A program made the translations under genes and the position numbers. The notes beneath the pieces were generated by a model. It saw nothing but the letters and a program-made list of their open reading frames with translations, had not been told where the DNA came from and did not search any database. Shown here in pieces: positions 25,890 through 38,445 of a stretch of 64,000 bases of DNA (positions are counted from its first letter, which is position 1; every line of letters begins with the position of its first letter). Source of the DNA: Dromiciops gliroides (lineage: Eukaryota; Chordata; Mammalia; Microbiotheria; Microbiotheriidae); NCBI RefSeq assembly GCF_019393635.1, contig NC_057862.1:701471825-701535824 (forward strand), written 5' to 3'.

Positions 25890-27245
25890 TTATTTTAATA
25901 AAATAATTTAATAAAATAAATAAAATAAAATAGATTCTTAATAGTATTTGATTTTTCTCAATTACATGTAAAGATAGTTTTCAGCATTCATTTTTGTAAG
26001 ATTTTGAATTCCACATTTTTCTCCTTCCCTCTTCTTTCCCCAAGACAGTAAGCAATCTGATATGGGTTTATATGTCCAATAAGGTTAAATCTATTTATTT
26101 ATTTTTTTTTGTGAGGCAATTGGGGTTAAGTGACTTGCCCAGGGTCACACAGCTAGTAAGTGTTAAGTGTTTGAGGCTGGATTTGAACTCAGGTACTCCT
26201 GACTCCAGGGCCGGTGCTCTATCCACTGAGCCACCTAGCTGCCCCTAAATATATTTCCTTATTAGTCATGTTGTGGAAGAAGAACCAGAACAAAAGGGAG
26301 ACCCCCTCAAAAAAGAAAAAGAAAACAAAACAACACATATAGTCAAAATATTCCACTTTGATCTGCATTCAGACTCCATAGTTCTTGTTCTGGATGTGTG
26401 GTGAGCGCTTTCCTTCATGTGGGTCATTGTAGAAGAGCTAAGCCTATCATAGTTGGTCATGGCACAATGTCTTTGTCACTGTGAACAATGTTTTCCTGGT
26501 TCTGCTCACTTCACTCAGCATCAGTATCATGTAACGTCTTTCTAGGTTGTTCTGAAATCTGCCTGCTCATGATTTCTTTTTCTTTTTAATCATATAAGTG
26601 TTTTATTATTTTCTCCCATTTGTCCCATTGTATTTTTTTAAGGAATTGTTTTCTTCAGTCAATTTTTGTGCTTCTTTTTCCAGAGTAACTCTAATTTCCC
26701 TCATTTCTTTTTCCACTTTTTCTTCCATCTCATTTGGTTTTTAAAGGCCTTTTTGAGCTCTTCAAATAAGGCTTTTTGGTCTTGAGATGATCATCTTCCC
26801 ACTTGAGTCTTCACTTGTAGGCATTTTGACAAACTCATCTGAGTTTGAGTTTTGGTCTTCCCCTTTCACCATAGAAGCTGTCAATGGTAAAAGTCCTTTT
26901 TTGTTTCTTACTCATAAAGATGAAGTCAGCTCCTGGGGCACAGGGCTCACTGTTACAAGCTTCTTACTGCTCTCAGCTGCCCCACTCTCAGCAGTGTGGA
27001 GCTGCTGGTGGGTGGAGCTGCTGGTGAGTTTGCTGAGCCACCCTCCTCTTTCACCCACGTGAGACTGACTTTTCCTGAAGTCTTCTAAATGATCTCAAGT
27101 AGGAGGATTGTGTGTCTCTGTCTTTTTGTAGGTTCTGTAGTTCAGAATCTGTTTAGAGGCTTGATTTAATGTTGTTTTTGAGGGAAACACAGGAAAGCTC
27201 AGGCAGCTTCTTGACTTCTCTCAGCCATCTTTGACCTCAATTTTT
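25890..27245 (-). mobile_element. L1 copy with internal deletion
   Basis: On the - strand it starts near 27,245 with the L1 5' leader, continues into a coiled-coil-coding ORF1 N-terminal region (about 26,800-26,620), then jumps to L1 3' sequence (26,580-25,900). SINE 26,097-26,246 is nested in it. No intact ORF. Confidence 0.7.
26097..26246 (-). repeat. MAR1/WSINE1-type SINE
   Basis: Complete reverse-oriented copy inside the L1 3' region, from TTTTTTTTGTGAGGCAAT to CACCTAGCTGCCCC. Confidence 0.93.
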
Positions 27246-27725
27246 AAAAACTTTGTGGTCCACCTTCTCTTTCTCCCTCCCCACCTTCTACCCTCATGAA
27301 CTTAAGCAATTCAATATAAGTTATACATGAGTAGTTATGCAAAACATCTCTACATTAGCCAGGTTGTGAAAGAAACTAGACAAAAACAAAACTTCAGATT
27401 GAGGAAGTATAAAAAAAGAATTATGTTTCATTCTGTTTTCAGATACCATCAGTTTTTTCTCTGTAAATGGATTTCAATTTTCATAAGTCCTTCAGAGTTT
27501 TATATTGGATTGTTGCATTGGTGAAAATAACCACATCCTTCACAGCAGATCATCTAACATTTTTGCTGTTATTTTGTATACAGTACATTTCACTCTGCTT
27601 CAGTTCATGTAGGTCTTTCCAGGTTTTTCTGATAGCAACCTTTTCATCATAACTTTTATTTAGTATCTTAAACTTGACAAAGAACTTTCTTCACAATAGC
27701 CCAGCAAAGTAGGTATTTGCTAGTA
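27246..27725 (-). mobile_element. L1 3' fragment
   Basis: AT-rich reversed L1 3' sequence (CATCTCTACATTAGCCAGGT, CTGCTTCAGTTCATGTAGGT), separate from the preceding copy because the order restarts. No coding content. Confidence 0.6.
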
Positions 27726-28170
27726 TAATCAATCATCATAACTGTTTCCCTCCAATCCTATTCCCTTCCCATGATATTTACTCTGTTTTCTATCTTCTTT
27801 TTGCCCTATTCCACCTGGAAAGTATTTTGCTTCTGACTGCCCCCTCCCCTGTTCTGCCCTCCCTTCTTTCACCCTTCCCTCCTTATCCCCTTCCCCTCCT
27901 ACTTTGCTACCGGGTTAAATAGATTACGCCACCCAATTGGGTGTGTATGTTATTCTCTCCTTGAGCCAACTCTGATGAGATTAAGTTCTTTGAGCTAATT
28001 CTGGTGTGTATAAGGCTCCTGCACTTCCTTACAGTTCCCCCATCTCTCCCCCCCAATGGCCCTTTCCTGCTTCTTTCATGTGAGATTTCACCCCATTCTG
28101 CCACTCCCCTGTGCTCTCCCCCATTGTATTCCTCTCCCCCCTCAATCTTACCTCAAAGATGTCATCGTGG

Positions 28171-28325
28171 GGCAGCTAGGTGACACAGTGGGGAAAGCAC
28201 CCACCCTGGTCCCAGGAGGACCTGGGTCCAAATTCAGCCTCGGACACAAGACACTCATCAACCCAACCACTCTCTCTTCCCCTCCCTCCCCTCACCCCGC
28301 CACCCTCCCCCCCCAAAAAAAAAGA
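28171..28325 (+). repeat. MAR1/WSINE1-type SINE, diverged 3' half
   Basis: GGGGCAGCTAGGTGACACAG start; the second half is replaced by a C-rich stretch and a poly-A tail. Confidence 0.8.
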
Positions 28326-29149
28326 GAAACAAAAAAGTAAGTGCTTTACAGGTATCATCCCTTCATAATCAATTTCCAACTGTGCCCTCTATCTCAATTT
28401 ATTCCTATCTGCCCTAGTACTCAGAAGGCTCTTATGATTTAGACATATCATCTTCCCGTGTAGGAATGTAAACAGTTTAACCTTTTAAGATCTCTCCTGA
28501 TTTCTTTTTCCTGTTTATCTTTTTATGCTTCTCTAGGGTCCTGCATCTGAAAGTCAAATTTTCTATTCAGCTCAGGTCTTTTCATCGTGAATACCTGAAA
28601 GTCCTCTTTTTCATTAAAGTCCCATTTTTCCCCTTGAAAGATTATACTAATTTTTGCTGGGTACGTGATTCTTGGTTGTAATCCTAATTTCTTTGCCCTC
28701 TGGAATATCGTATTCCAAGCCCTCTGATCCTTTAATGTAGAAGCTGCTAGATCCTGTGCTATCCTGACCATGGCTCCACAGTATTTGAATCCTTCTTTTT
28801 GGCTGCTTGCAATATTTTCTCCCTGACCCGAGAACTCTGGAATTTGGCTATAATATTCCTGGGAGTTTTCCTTTTGGGATCTCTTTCAGGATGTGATAGC
28901 TGGATTCTTTCAATTTCTATTTTACCTTCTGCTTCTAGAATATCAGGGCAATTTTCCCTGACAATTTCTTGGAAGATGATGTTTAAGCTCTTTCCTCAAT
29001 CATGGTTTTCAGGTAGTCCGATAATTTTCAAATTATCTCTCCTGATTCTATTTTACAAGTCAGCAGTTTTTACATGAAGATATTTCACATTGCCCTCTAT
29101 TTTTTTATTCATTTGGATTTGCTTTATTGTATCTGGCTTTCTCTCTCTC

Positions 29150-29283
29150 TTTTTTTTACGGGGCAGTGAGGGTTATGACTTGCCCAGGGTCACACAGCTA
29201 GTAAGTGTCAAGTGTTTGAGGCCGGATTTGAACTCAGGTCCTCCCGAATCCAGGGCCAGGGCTTTATCCACCTAGCTGCCCCT
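29150..29283 (-). repeat. MAR1/WSINE1-type SINE
   Basis: Reverse-oriented copy splitting the ORF1 coiled-coil region; TTTCTTGGTTTC flanks it on the right. Confidence 0.88.
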
Positions 29284-29710
29284 GTTTCTTGGTTTCTTAT
29301 AAAGCCAGTAGCTTCCATTTGTTCAATCCTAATTCTTAGGCAATTATTTTCTTTAGAGAGCTTTAGTATCTCCTTTTCTATTTGGCTTTTCAAGCTGTTG
29401 ACTTTTTTCTCATGTCTTTCCTGCATTACCCTCATTTTTCTTTCCATTTTTTCCTCTACCTCTCTAACTGCATCTTCAAAGTCCTTTGTGAGTGCCTCTA
29501 TGGCCTGAGACCAATTCGTATTTTTCTTGGAAGCTTTAGATGTAGGGATCCTGATGTTGTTATCCTCTTCTGAGGGTGCACCTCAATCTTCCTTGTCACT
29601 AAAGAAGCTTTCTGTGGTTCTCAGCTTTCTCTTCCTGCTCATCCTGCCCATCTTTCACTTGAGTTTTAACTCCTTCTTAGTGTGGGTCCTGCTTCCAGGA
29701 TATAATGAAA

Positions 29711-31590
29711 ATGACAATCCTACCTAAGTTAATTTATTTAGTGCTATACCAATCAAACTATCCAAAAAAATTTTATAGAGCTAGAAAAAAATAACAAAAT
29801 TTATCTGGAAAAACCAAAGTTCAAGGATATCCTGGGAATCATTGAAAAACTACAAGAGAAGGTAGTCTAGCATTACCAGATCTCAAACTGTATTTTAAAG
29901 CAGTAATTATCAAAACAATATCATACTGGCCAAGAAATAGAGAGGTAGATCAGTGGAATAGATAGAAACTATACTACATTAAATGGCTATAGTAATCTAG
30001 TTATATGATAAACTCAAAGATCCAAGCTTTTGGAACAAAAACTAATTATTTGACAAAAACTGCTAGGAAAACTGGAAAACAGTATGGCAGAAACTAGGTA
30101 TAGACCAACATCTCACACCATATACTAAAATAAGGTCAAAATGGGTCCATTATTTACACATAACAGATAATACTATAACCAAATTAAGGCAGCATGGAAT
30201 AGTTTATCTGTCAGATTTATGGGCAGGGGAAGAATTTAGGACCAAAAATATAGAGAATAAAATTAAATCTAAAATAGATCATTTTGATTATATAAAATTT
30301 AAAAGCTTTTGTACAAACAAAACGAATGTAACCAAGATTACAAGGGAAATAGAAAATTGGAAAAGAATTTTTGAAACAAATATCTCTGTAAAAGGCCTCA
30401 TTTCTCAAATATATAGAGAACTGAGTCAAATTTATAAAAGTACAACTCATTCCCCAATTGATAAAACGGTCAAAGGATATTAAGAGGCAGGTTTCAGACA
30501 AAGAAATCAAAGCTATGTGTAATCATATGAAAAAATGCTCTAGATCAGAGAAATGCAAATTAAAACAACTCTGAGGTATCGCCTCACACCTATCAGAGTG
30601 GCAAATATAACAAAAACATAAAATATTGGCTATTGGAAGGGATGTAGGAAAGCTGGGACAGTAATCCACTGTCAGTGGAGCTGTGAAAAGATCCAACCAT
30701 TCTGGAGAGCAATTTGGAACTATTCCCATAGGGCTATTAAACTATGCATGCCCTTTGATCCAGCAATACCACTGCTGGGCTTATATCCCAAAGACATCCC
30801 CAAAAGAGAAAAAGACCTATCTGTACAAAAATGTTTCTAGCAGCTCTTTCTGTGGTGGCTAAGAATTGGAAATCAAAGGAATGCCCATAAATTGGGGAAT
30901 GGCTAAACAATCTGTGGTATATGATGGTGATGGAATATTATTGTTCAATAAGAAATAACAAGGAGGAAGTGTTCAGAAAGATCTGGAAAGACATGTGTGA
31001 ATTGATGTATAGTGAAGTAAGCAGAACCAAGAGAACATGGTACATAGAGACAACTATATTGTTTGATGAAGAGCTGTGAATGACTTGATATTCTCAACAA
31101 TACAATGATCCAAGATAATCCCAAAGAACTATTAATGAAACATACTGTCTGCTTCCAAAGAAAGACCTGATATTGATAGAGTATTTTATTATTTTCCAGT
31201 TACATATAATTTTCAACATTTGTTTTCACAGGATTTTTAGTTCCAAATTATTTTCTTCCTCCCTCCTCCCTAAGATGGAAAGCAGTATAGTATAGGTTGT
31301 ATATGTGCAATCACATTAAACATATTTCTACATTAGTCATCTTGTGAAAGAAGAGACCTGATATTGATAGAACATACTGAAGCATGACATTTTCACTTAA
31401 TTTTTTTTCTTTTAATCAACCTTTATTGTATAAAATAACAAATGTGGTAATGTTTTATATAATCATACATTTATAACCCATATCTGATCGTTTGCTGCTT
31501 CATGGAAGGGAGAGGAGAAGGGAGGGAGGGAGGGAGGGAAAAAGGGATAAAAATTAAAATCCAAAAGTACAAATAAAAATGTTCATTATA
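29711..31590 (+). mobile_element. L1 ORF2 3' half and 3' UTR
   Basis: Reads along the + strand through the post-RT part of ORF2 (TACCAATCAAACTATCCAAA, TACTGGCCAAGAAATAGAGA), the cysteine motif region and the 3' UTR, ending near 31,590 after GGGATAAAAATTAAAATCCA and AAATAAAAATG. Many stops. A reversed L1 3' fragment (about 31,180-31,365) is nested just before the end, along with a (GAGG)n stretch at 31,511-31,540. Confidence 0.85.
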
Positions 31591-32451
31591 AAAAAAAGAC
31601 CAGGGTTTAAATCCTACCAAAAATAACTAGAAACTGTATGACCCTAGGAAAATCACTTATGTTCTTAAAGCCTTGGGGGGAAAAATTGTACTGCTTTTGA
31701 TTATCTCTCCCCCAATCTGCCCTCCCTTTTATCAATTCCACCCCCCCATCCCCTTCCCTTCCTACTTTTCTGTAGGTTAAGATAGATTTCTATACCCAAT
31801 TGAATGTGTATATTATTCTCTCTTTGAGAGTTAGTTTCATGTCCAATTCATTGATCTCTTTCTCTATTCATGTAAGCATTTAGAGATATGAAATTTCCTC
31901 AAACAACTGCATTGGGTGCATCCTCTAAATTTTGGTATGTTGTCTCATTGTAATCTCTTTGATGAAATTGTTGATTACTTCTATGATTTGTTGTTTTACC
32001 CACTCATTCTTTAGGATGAGATTATTTAGTTTCCAATTAATTTTTAGTTTATCTTTCTATGACTCTTTATTAAATGTATTACATGTAATTTTCATTGCAT
32101 CATGATCTGAAAAGGATGCATTTATTATTTCTGCCTTTCTGCATTTGACTGTGAGGTTTTTATGCCCTAATACATGGGTGAGTTTTTGTGTAGGTGCCAT
32201 GTACCTTTGAGAAAAAGGTATGTTCCTTTCTTTGCCCATTCAGTTTTCCCTAGAGGTCTATCAAATATAACTTTTCTAAGATGCCATTCACTTCCTTAAC
32301 TTCTTTCTTATTTATTTTGTGGTTAGATTTTAGTTCTGAGAAAGGAAGGTTGAAGTCCCTCACTAGTATCATTTTGCTGTCTATTTCTTCCTGTAACTCA
32401 CAATTTCTAAGAATTTATATGCTATACCACTTGATGCATATATGTTGTTGT

Positions 32452-32594
32452 TTTTTAAAGTGAGGCAATTGGGGTTAAGTGACTTGCCCAAGGTCACACA
32501 GCTAGTAAGTCTTAAGTGTGTGAGGCTGGATTTGAAGTCAGGTACTCCTGACTCCAGGGCCAGTGCTCTATCCACTGCACCACCTAGCTGCCTT
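32452..32594 (-). repeat. MAR1/WSINE1-type SINE
   Basis: Reverse-oriented copy joined head to head with a partial + copy (32,595-32,690), forming a small inverted repeat. Confidence 0.9.
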
Positions 32595-32690
32595 AGACAC
32601 TTGACACTTACTAGCTGTGTGACCCTGGGGAAGTCACTTAACTCCCATTGCCCTGCAAAAACAAAACAAAACAAAACAAAAAGTCTGAAG
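32595..32690 (+). repeat. Partial SINE (3' half)
   Basis: Starts at TTAGACACTTGACACTTACT and ends in an (AAAAC)n tail; the 5' half is missing. Confidence 0.85.
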
Positions 32691-32733
32691 TAAGGATTGC
32701 TGTGCCTGTTTTATTTTTTAAAACTTCAGCTGA

Positions 32734-32894
32734 GGGGCAGCTAGGTGGTACAGTGGATAAAGCACTGGCCCTGGATTCAGGAAGACCTGAGTTCAAATCT
32801 GGCCTCAGATACTTACTAGTTGTGTGGCCCTGGGCAAGTCACTTAACTTAACCCTCATTGTCCTGCAAAAAAATTAAAATAAATTAAAAAAAAA
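32734..32894 (+). repeat. MAR1/WSINE1-type SINE with target duplication
   Basis: AAAACTTCAGCTGA flanks both sides. Full-length with A-rich tail. Confidence 0.93.
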
Positions 32895-33107
32895 AAACTT
32901 CAGCTGAAGCATAAAATATTCTGCTCCAGGCTTTTACCTTTATATTGTATGTATTGTTCTGCTTCAGATGTGTTCGTCATAAACAACATACTGTAGGATT
33001 CTGTTTTTTAATTCACTCTGCTGTTGCTGGATTAAAGGGTTTGCACACTTTTATAGTCCTTTGGGCATAGTTCTGATTTGCTCTCCAGAATGGATTCTCA
33101 GTGGATT

Positions 33108-33266
33108 CTTTTTTTTTTTTTTTTTTTTGGTGTGAGGCAATTGGGGTTAAGTGACTTGCCCAGGGTCACACAGCTAGTAAGTGTTAAGTGTCTGAGGCCG
33201 GATTTGAACTCAGGTCCTCCTGAATCCAGGGCCAGTGCTCTATCCACTGTGCCACCTAGCTGCCCC
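33108..33266 (-). repeat. MAR1/WSINE1-type SINE with target duplication
   Basis: TCAGTGGATTCTTT is repeated on both sides. Confidence 0.93.
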
Positions 33267-33389
33267 TCAGTGGATTCTTTTAATGTTTATTTTACCCTCT
33301 AGTTTTAGGATATCCGGGTAGTTCTCCTTGATAATTTCCTGTGATCTTTTTTTTTTTTAAATCATGGCTTTTAGGGATACCAATAATTC

Positions 33390-33541
33390 TCTTTTATTTT
33401 TTTTGTGGGACAATGAGGGTTAAGTGACCTGCCCAGGGTCACACAGCTGGTAAGTGTCAAGTGTCTGAGCCCAGGTTTTTGAACTCAGGTCCTCCTGAAT
33501 CCAGGGCTGGTTCTTTATCCACTGTGCTACCTAGCTGCCCC
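33390..33541 (-). repeat. MAR1/WSINE1-type SINE with target duplication
   Basis: ATACCAATAATTCT is repeated on both sides; slightly diverged core. Confidence 0.92.
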
Positions 33542-34625
33542 AGGTATACCAATAATTCTTAAATTATCTCTCTGGGATCTATTTTCCAGGTCAGTGGTTG
33601 TTCTGATGAGGCATTTTCCATTATTTTTTATTTTTTCATTCTGGTGATTCTGTTTGACTGATTCCTATTGTCTCATGGAGTCATTAGCTTCTACCTGCCC
33701 AATTCTAATTTTTAAGTAATTATTTTCTTCAGTCAACTTTTATACCTCCTTTCCCATTTAGACAATTGTATTCTTCAAGAACTCGTGTTCTTCAGTCCAT
33801 TTCTGAGCTTCCTTTTCCAAGCTGTTGACTCTTTTTTCATAATTCTCTTGCGTAACTCTCTTTTCCCATTTTTCTTCTGCCTCTCATATTTGGTTTTTAA
33901 TTTCTTTTCTGATCTCTTCCAAGAAGCCTTTTCGTCTTGAGACCACTTCATCTTCCCCTTTGAGGCTTCACATGCAGCGTTTTCACATTGCTGTCCTTTT
34001 CCAAGTGTGTGTTTTAGTGTTCCCTCTTACAACAACAGCCTTGTATGATGAGGGTTCTTTTGTGTTTCTTACTCATATTTTAACCTGTTTTGTGACTTAA
34101 AGTTGAGCTCTGCTCCCAGGGCATAAGAGGCACTGTCTCAAGCTTTTTGTCCTAGGGGCCTGATCACTGGCTTTCTGCACTGGGGCCTCAGGGGCTTGTG
34201 GCTTGCTCAATGAACAAGCATGGTCTGGCCTAGTCATGCTTGTTATGTGTGAGATATTCCAGCTGTCAGTTTGCCTTCTGTGTTGGGGCTGGAGGCCTCA
34301 CAACTGGCTTGCTGTGCTACTAGCCTGCTGAAGCAGGACTGAAGGGCCTCAGATGCTGATCTGTGCTGTGGCTAAGAGCTGCCTTTCCCAGACACCTTCT
34401 GTGCTGTGTTGCACTCCCCTTTTATGCAAGTGAGACAGACCTTTCCTGAAGTCCTTCTAAGTTCTCTTAAGCTGGAAGATTGTTCCACTCCATTTTTTTT
34501 TTTTGGTAGGTTCTATAGCTCTAGAATCTGTTTAGATGCTTGATTTAATGTTGTCTCTGAGGGAAAATGGGGAGAGCCAAGACAACTTTCTGGCTTCTCT
34601 TTGCCATCTTGACTCTCCCCCTGCC

Positions 34626-35696
34626 CCTTTCCCAACTCTTGTCCTTTGATGCTGCTGCTGCTCATGTCCTTCTGCCTCAGGTCACACAAGCCTTCCTGAA
34701 TTCCTCTGAATCCCTCTCCTTTACCAGTTCTTGGATCAAGTCAATCAATAAGCATTTTAGAAAGACCTTAGTTTATACAAGCCCCAGATTTCTAGTACAG
34801 AGAGCTCTGGGACCATCTCCCTGCTCTTGTGTTTCTGACACCTACCCAGGCACAATGATTGAATGATGGAAGGCAGGTCTTCTGCTCAAAAGAGGCCACT
34901 GGGATTCTCACCTTTGCCTCTGCTGTTCCCTGGGCCCCAGGACTAGCTTAACCTCATGCTTTAATCATCTACAAATTTGGCTTCTTGGTGCTATAATTTG
35001 TTCTACCCTGTGCAGAGTGCCATGCACTGCAGAGAACATAAAGGTAGCAAGGAGAAGAGGAAGGACTGAGAGACCAGTTAGTGTGTCCAGGTGCTTCAGA
35101 AAGTTTCTTAGAAATGTTGATGCTGCTATAGGTTAGAGCAGGTCCTGGGTTGACCTGAGCAGGGTATAATGGATGGAACTGATTGACTCAATCCAATATT
35201 CAGTTTAGGTGTTAAGCAAAAATCAGGCTTTCCATTTAACAAGTAAAAGTATGTTAATGTCAGTATAGCATAAAAAGAACATTTAATGAGGATACGGGAG
35301 TTCTTTAGCTTGAGTAGAAAAGGTTCCCCTTGCTTCCATGTAGGTGCTCATCTGGTTAGCTGAGCTAGGTGTGGCAATGGGCCATTCTGGGAAATTTGTG
35401 CTATTGAAGGACCCTGATTTCCCATGGGTAGATTTTTATGCCTTTAGGCTGCTAGGCAACCACACGCATTTGTCCAGAGGCCCTCAGAATACTACTTGAA
35501 GGTAAGGAAGCACATTGCGTTCTAGGTATGTGTTTAGATCATTTATTTCTCAAAGAAACTGGCATAATTTTTCTGATTACCTCAAATAGTTAATGAAATA
35601 TTGCATTTTCTTTTTAAAGCAATAGGGGAACCCTCCTTTCTCCATTGTTGTTGTTTAGTGATTTCATTTATATTCAACACTTAATAAGCCTATTTA
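34626..35696. other. Unassigned sequence
   Basis: No repeat or gene recognised. A 99-codon frame beginning at 34,567 has a hydrophobic start that looks like a signal peptide, but it overlaps the L1 leader and has no domain. Confidence 0.45.
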
Positions 35697-36040
35697 CTTT
35701 TTTTGGGATAGGGGGTGGTTTGTAAGGCAGTTGGAGTTAAATGACTTGCCAAGGGTCACACAGCTAGTAAATGTCTGAGACCTGGATTTGAACTCAGGTG
35801 CTCCTGACTTCAGGGCCAGTGCTCTATCCACTGTGCCACCTAGCTGCCCTGGTTTGGGATTTTCTTGGCAATTTCCTTCTCCAGCTCATTTTGCAGATGA
35901 GTAAACTGAGGCAAACAGGGTTAAGTGACTGGCCAAGGGTCACACAGCTAGTAAGGCTCTGAGGCCACATTTGAACTCATAAAGATGAATCTTCCCGATC
36001 TAAGGCCAGTGCTCTATCAACTATGTCACCTAGCTAGCCC
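35697..36040 (-). repeat. SINE followed by an older MIR-type repeat
   Basis: 35,697-35,850 is a reversed MAR1/WSINE1-type SINE. 35,851-36,040 is a diverged reversed MIR (AGTAAACTGAGGCAAACAGG), and the latter is shared with the first bases of the window. Confidence 0.8.
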
Positions 36041-36097
36041 TTCTCCATCATGGTTACTCTTATTACCAAGTTATTTTCAATTAAGAAATATATGCTG

Positions 36098-36257
36098 GGG
36101 CAGCTAGGTGGCACAGTGGATAAAGCACCGGCCCTGGAGTCAGGAGTACCTGAGTTCAAATCCAGCCTCAGACACTTAACACTTCCTAGCTGTGTGACCC
36201 TGGGCAAGTCACTTAACCCCAATTGCCCCCCCCCCCCCAAAAAAAAACCCAAACCCC
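36098..36257 (+). repeat. SINE inserted after the segmental duplication
   Basis: AAGAAATATATGCTG flanks both ends, and the empty site is present once at about 137-151 in copy 1. Confidence 0.95.
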
Positions 36258-36769
36258 AAGAAATATATGCTGTAGACAAATGAAAACAATCATAAAGCAA
36301 AGGCATCAGCTGTTTTGCCTAGAATACATCATATCTGGAGTAACCTCAAGTCCTCAATGTAATAACAGATAAATCTCCTTCACTCTGCTGGAATCCATCT
36401 CATACCACTCAGTGCAGTCCAGATTCTGATGAATATCTCTTTAGAATCTTGTTCCTGCTTTTAACCAGATAAGACTCTATTTCAGCCATTCAGGAAGATC
36501 TTGAACTTTATTCTCTTCTAAGTGATCATATTAAGCGTTTTTCCCCCAGGATGCAGTGTACCAGCTGATATCTCACAGACTTTTCTTAAAGTGCCATCAG
36601 GCTCCTACTGATGGGTTTCAAGGGTTGATTCTGACTCTCAAAAAGGGTATGAGCTTTGGGCAAATCCCTTCCCTGTGCTTCAAGTTTCCTCCTGTACATT
36701 GATGAGGGCTGGACTGTTTAGTTCTGAAGTGTCTTTTAGCTCTTTGTCCTGTGACTTCTGATGATTTAG

Positions 36770-38349
<1,580 letters not shown>

Positions 38350-38445
38350 GGCTTCCTGTTCCCAGAGAAGATGTGATCTCTTATTTTGAGCAAAGGGAAA
38401 CACCATGGATGCTGGAGCAAGAAGGCCGGAAGCGCCGCTGTCCAG
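38350..38445 (+). CDS. KRAB-B box exon, copy 2
   Basis: 96-nt exon with sequence, splice sites and phase identical to 5,826-5,921. It joins in phase to the finger exon at 44,946. Confidence 0.93.

Larger units (their letters stand above)
27726..29710 (-). mobile_element. HAL1-like or L1 5' region with ORF1 remnant
   Basis: Same architecture as 316-3235. The - strand contains ORF1 blocks at 29,447-29,300 (coiled coil) and 28,771-28,523 (C-terminal domain with TYPAKISIIF and MKRPELN) and then a pyrimidine-rich 3' part. It is interrupted by SINEs at 28,171-28,325 (+) and 29,150-29,283 (-). Frameshifts prevent expression. Confidence 0.75.
31680..34625 (-). mobile_element. L1 copy, - strand, fragmented by SINEs
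   Basis: Runs on the - strand from a 5' leader near 34,620 through an ORF1 N-terminal region (34,060-33,550) into endonuclease-RT-region ORF2 sequence (32,450-31,790) and a C-rich end. Four SINEs sit in it. All frames are broken. Confidence 0.7.

Noticed and set aside
34567..34866. 99-codon frame with signal-peptide-like N-terminus
   Set aside because: It starts in L1 leader sequence and has no recognisable mature domain.
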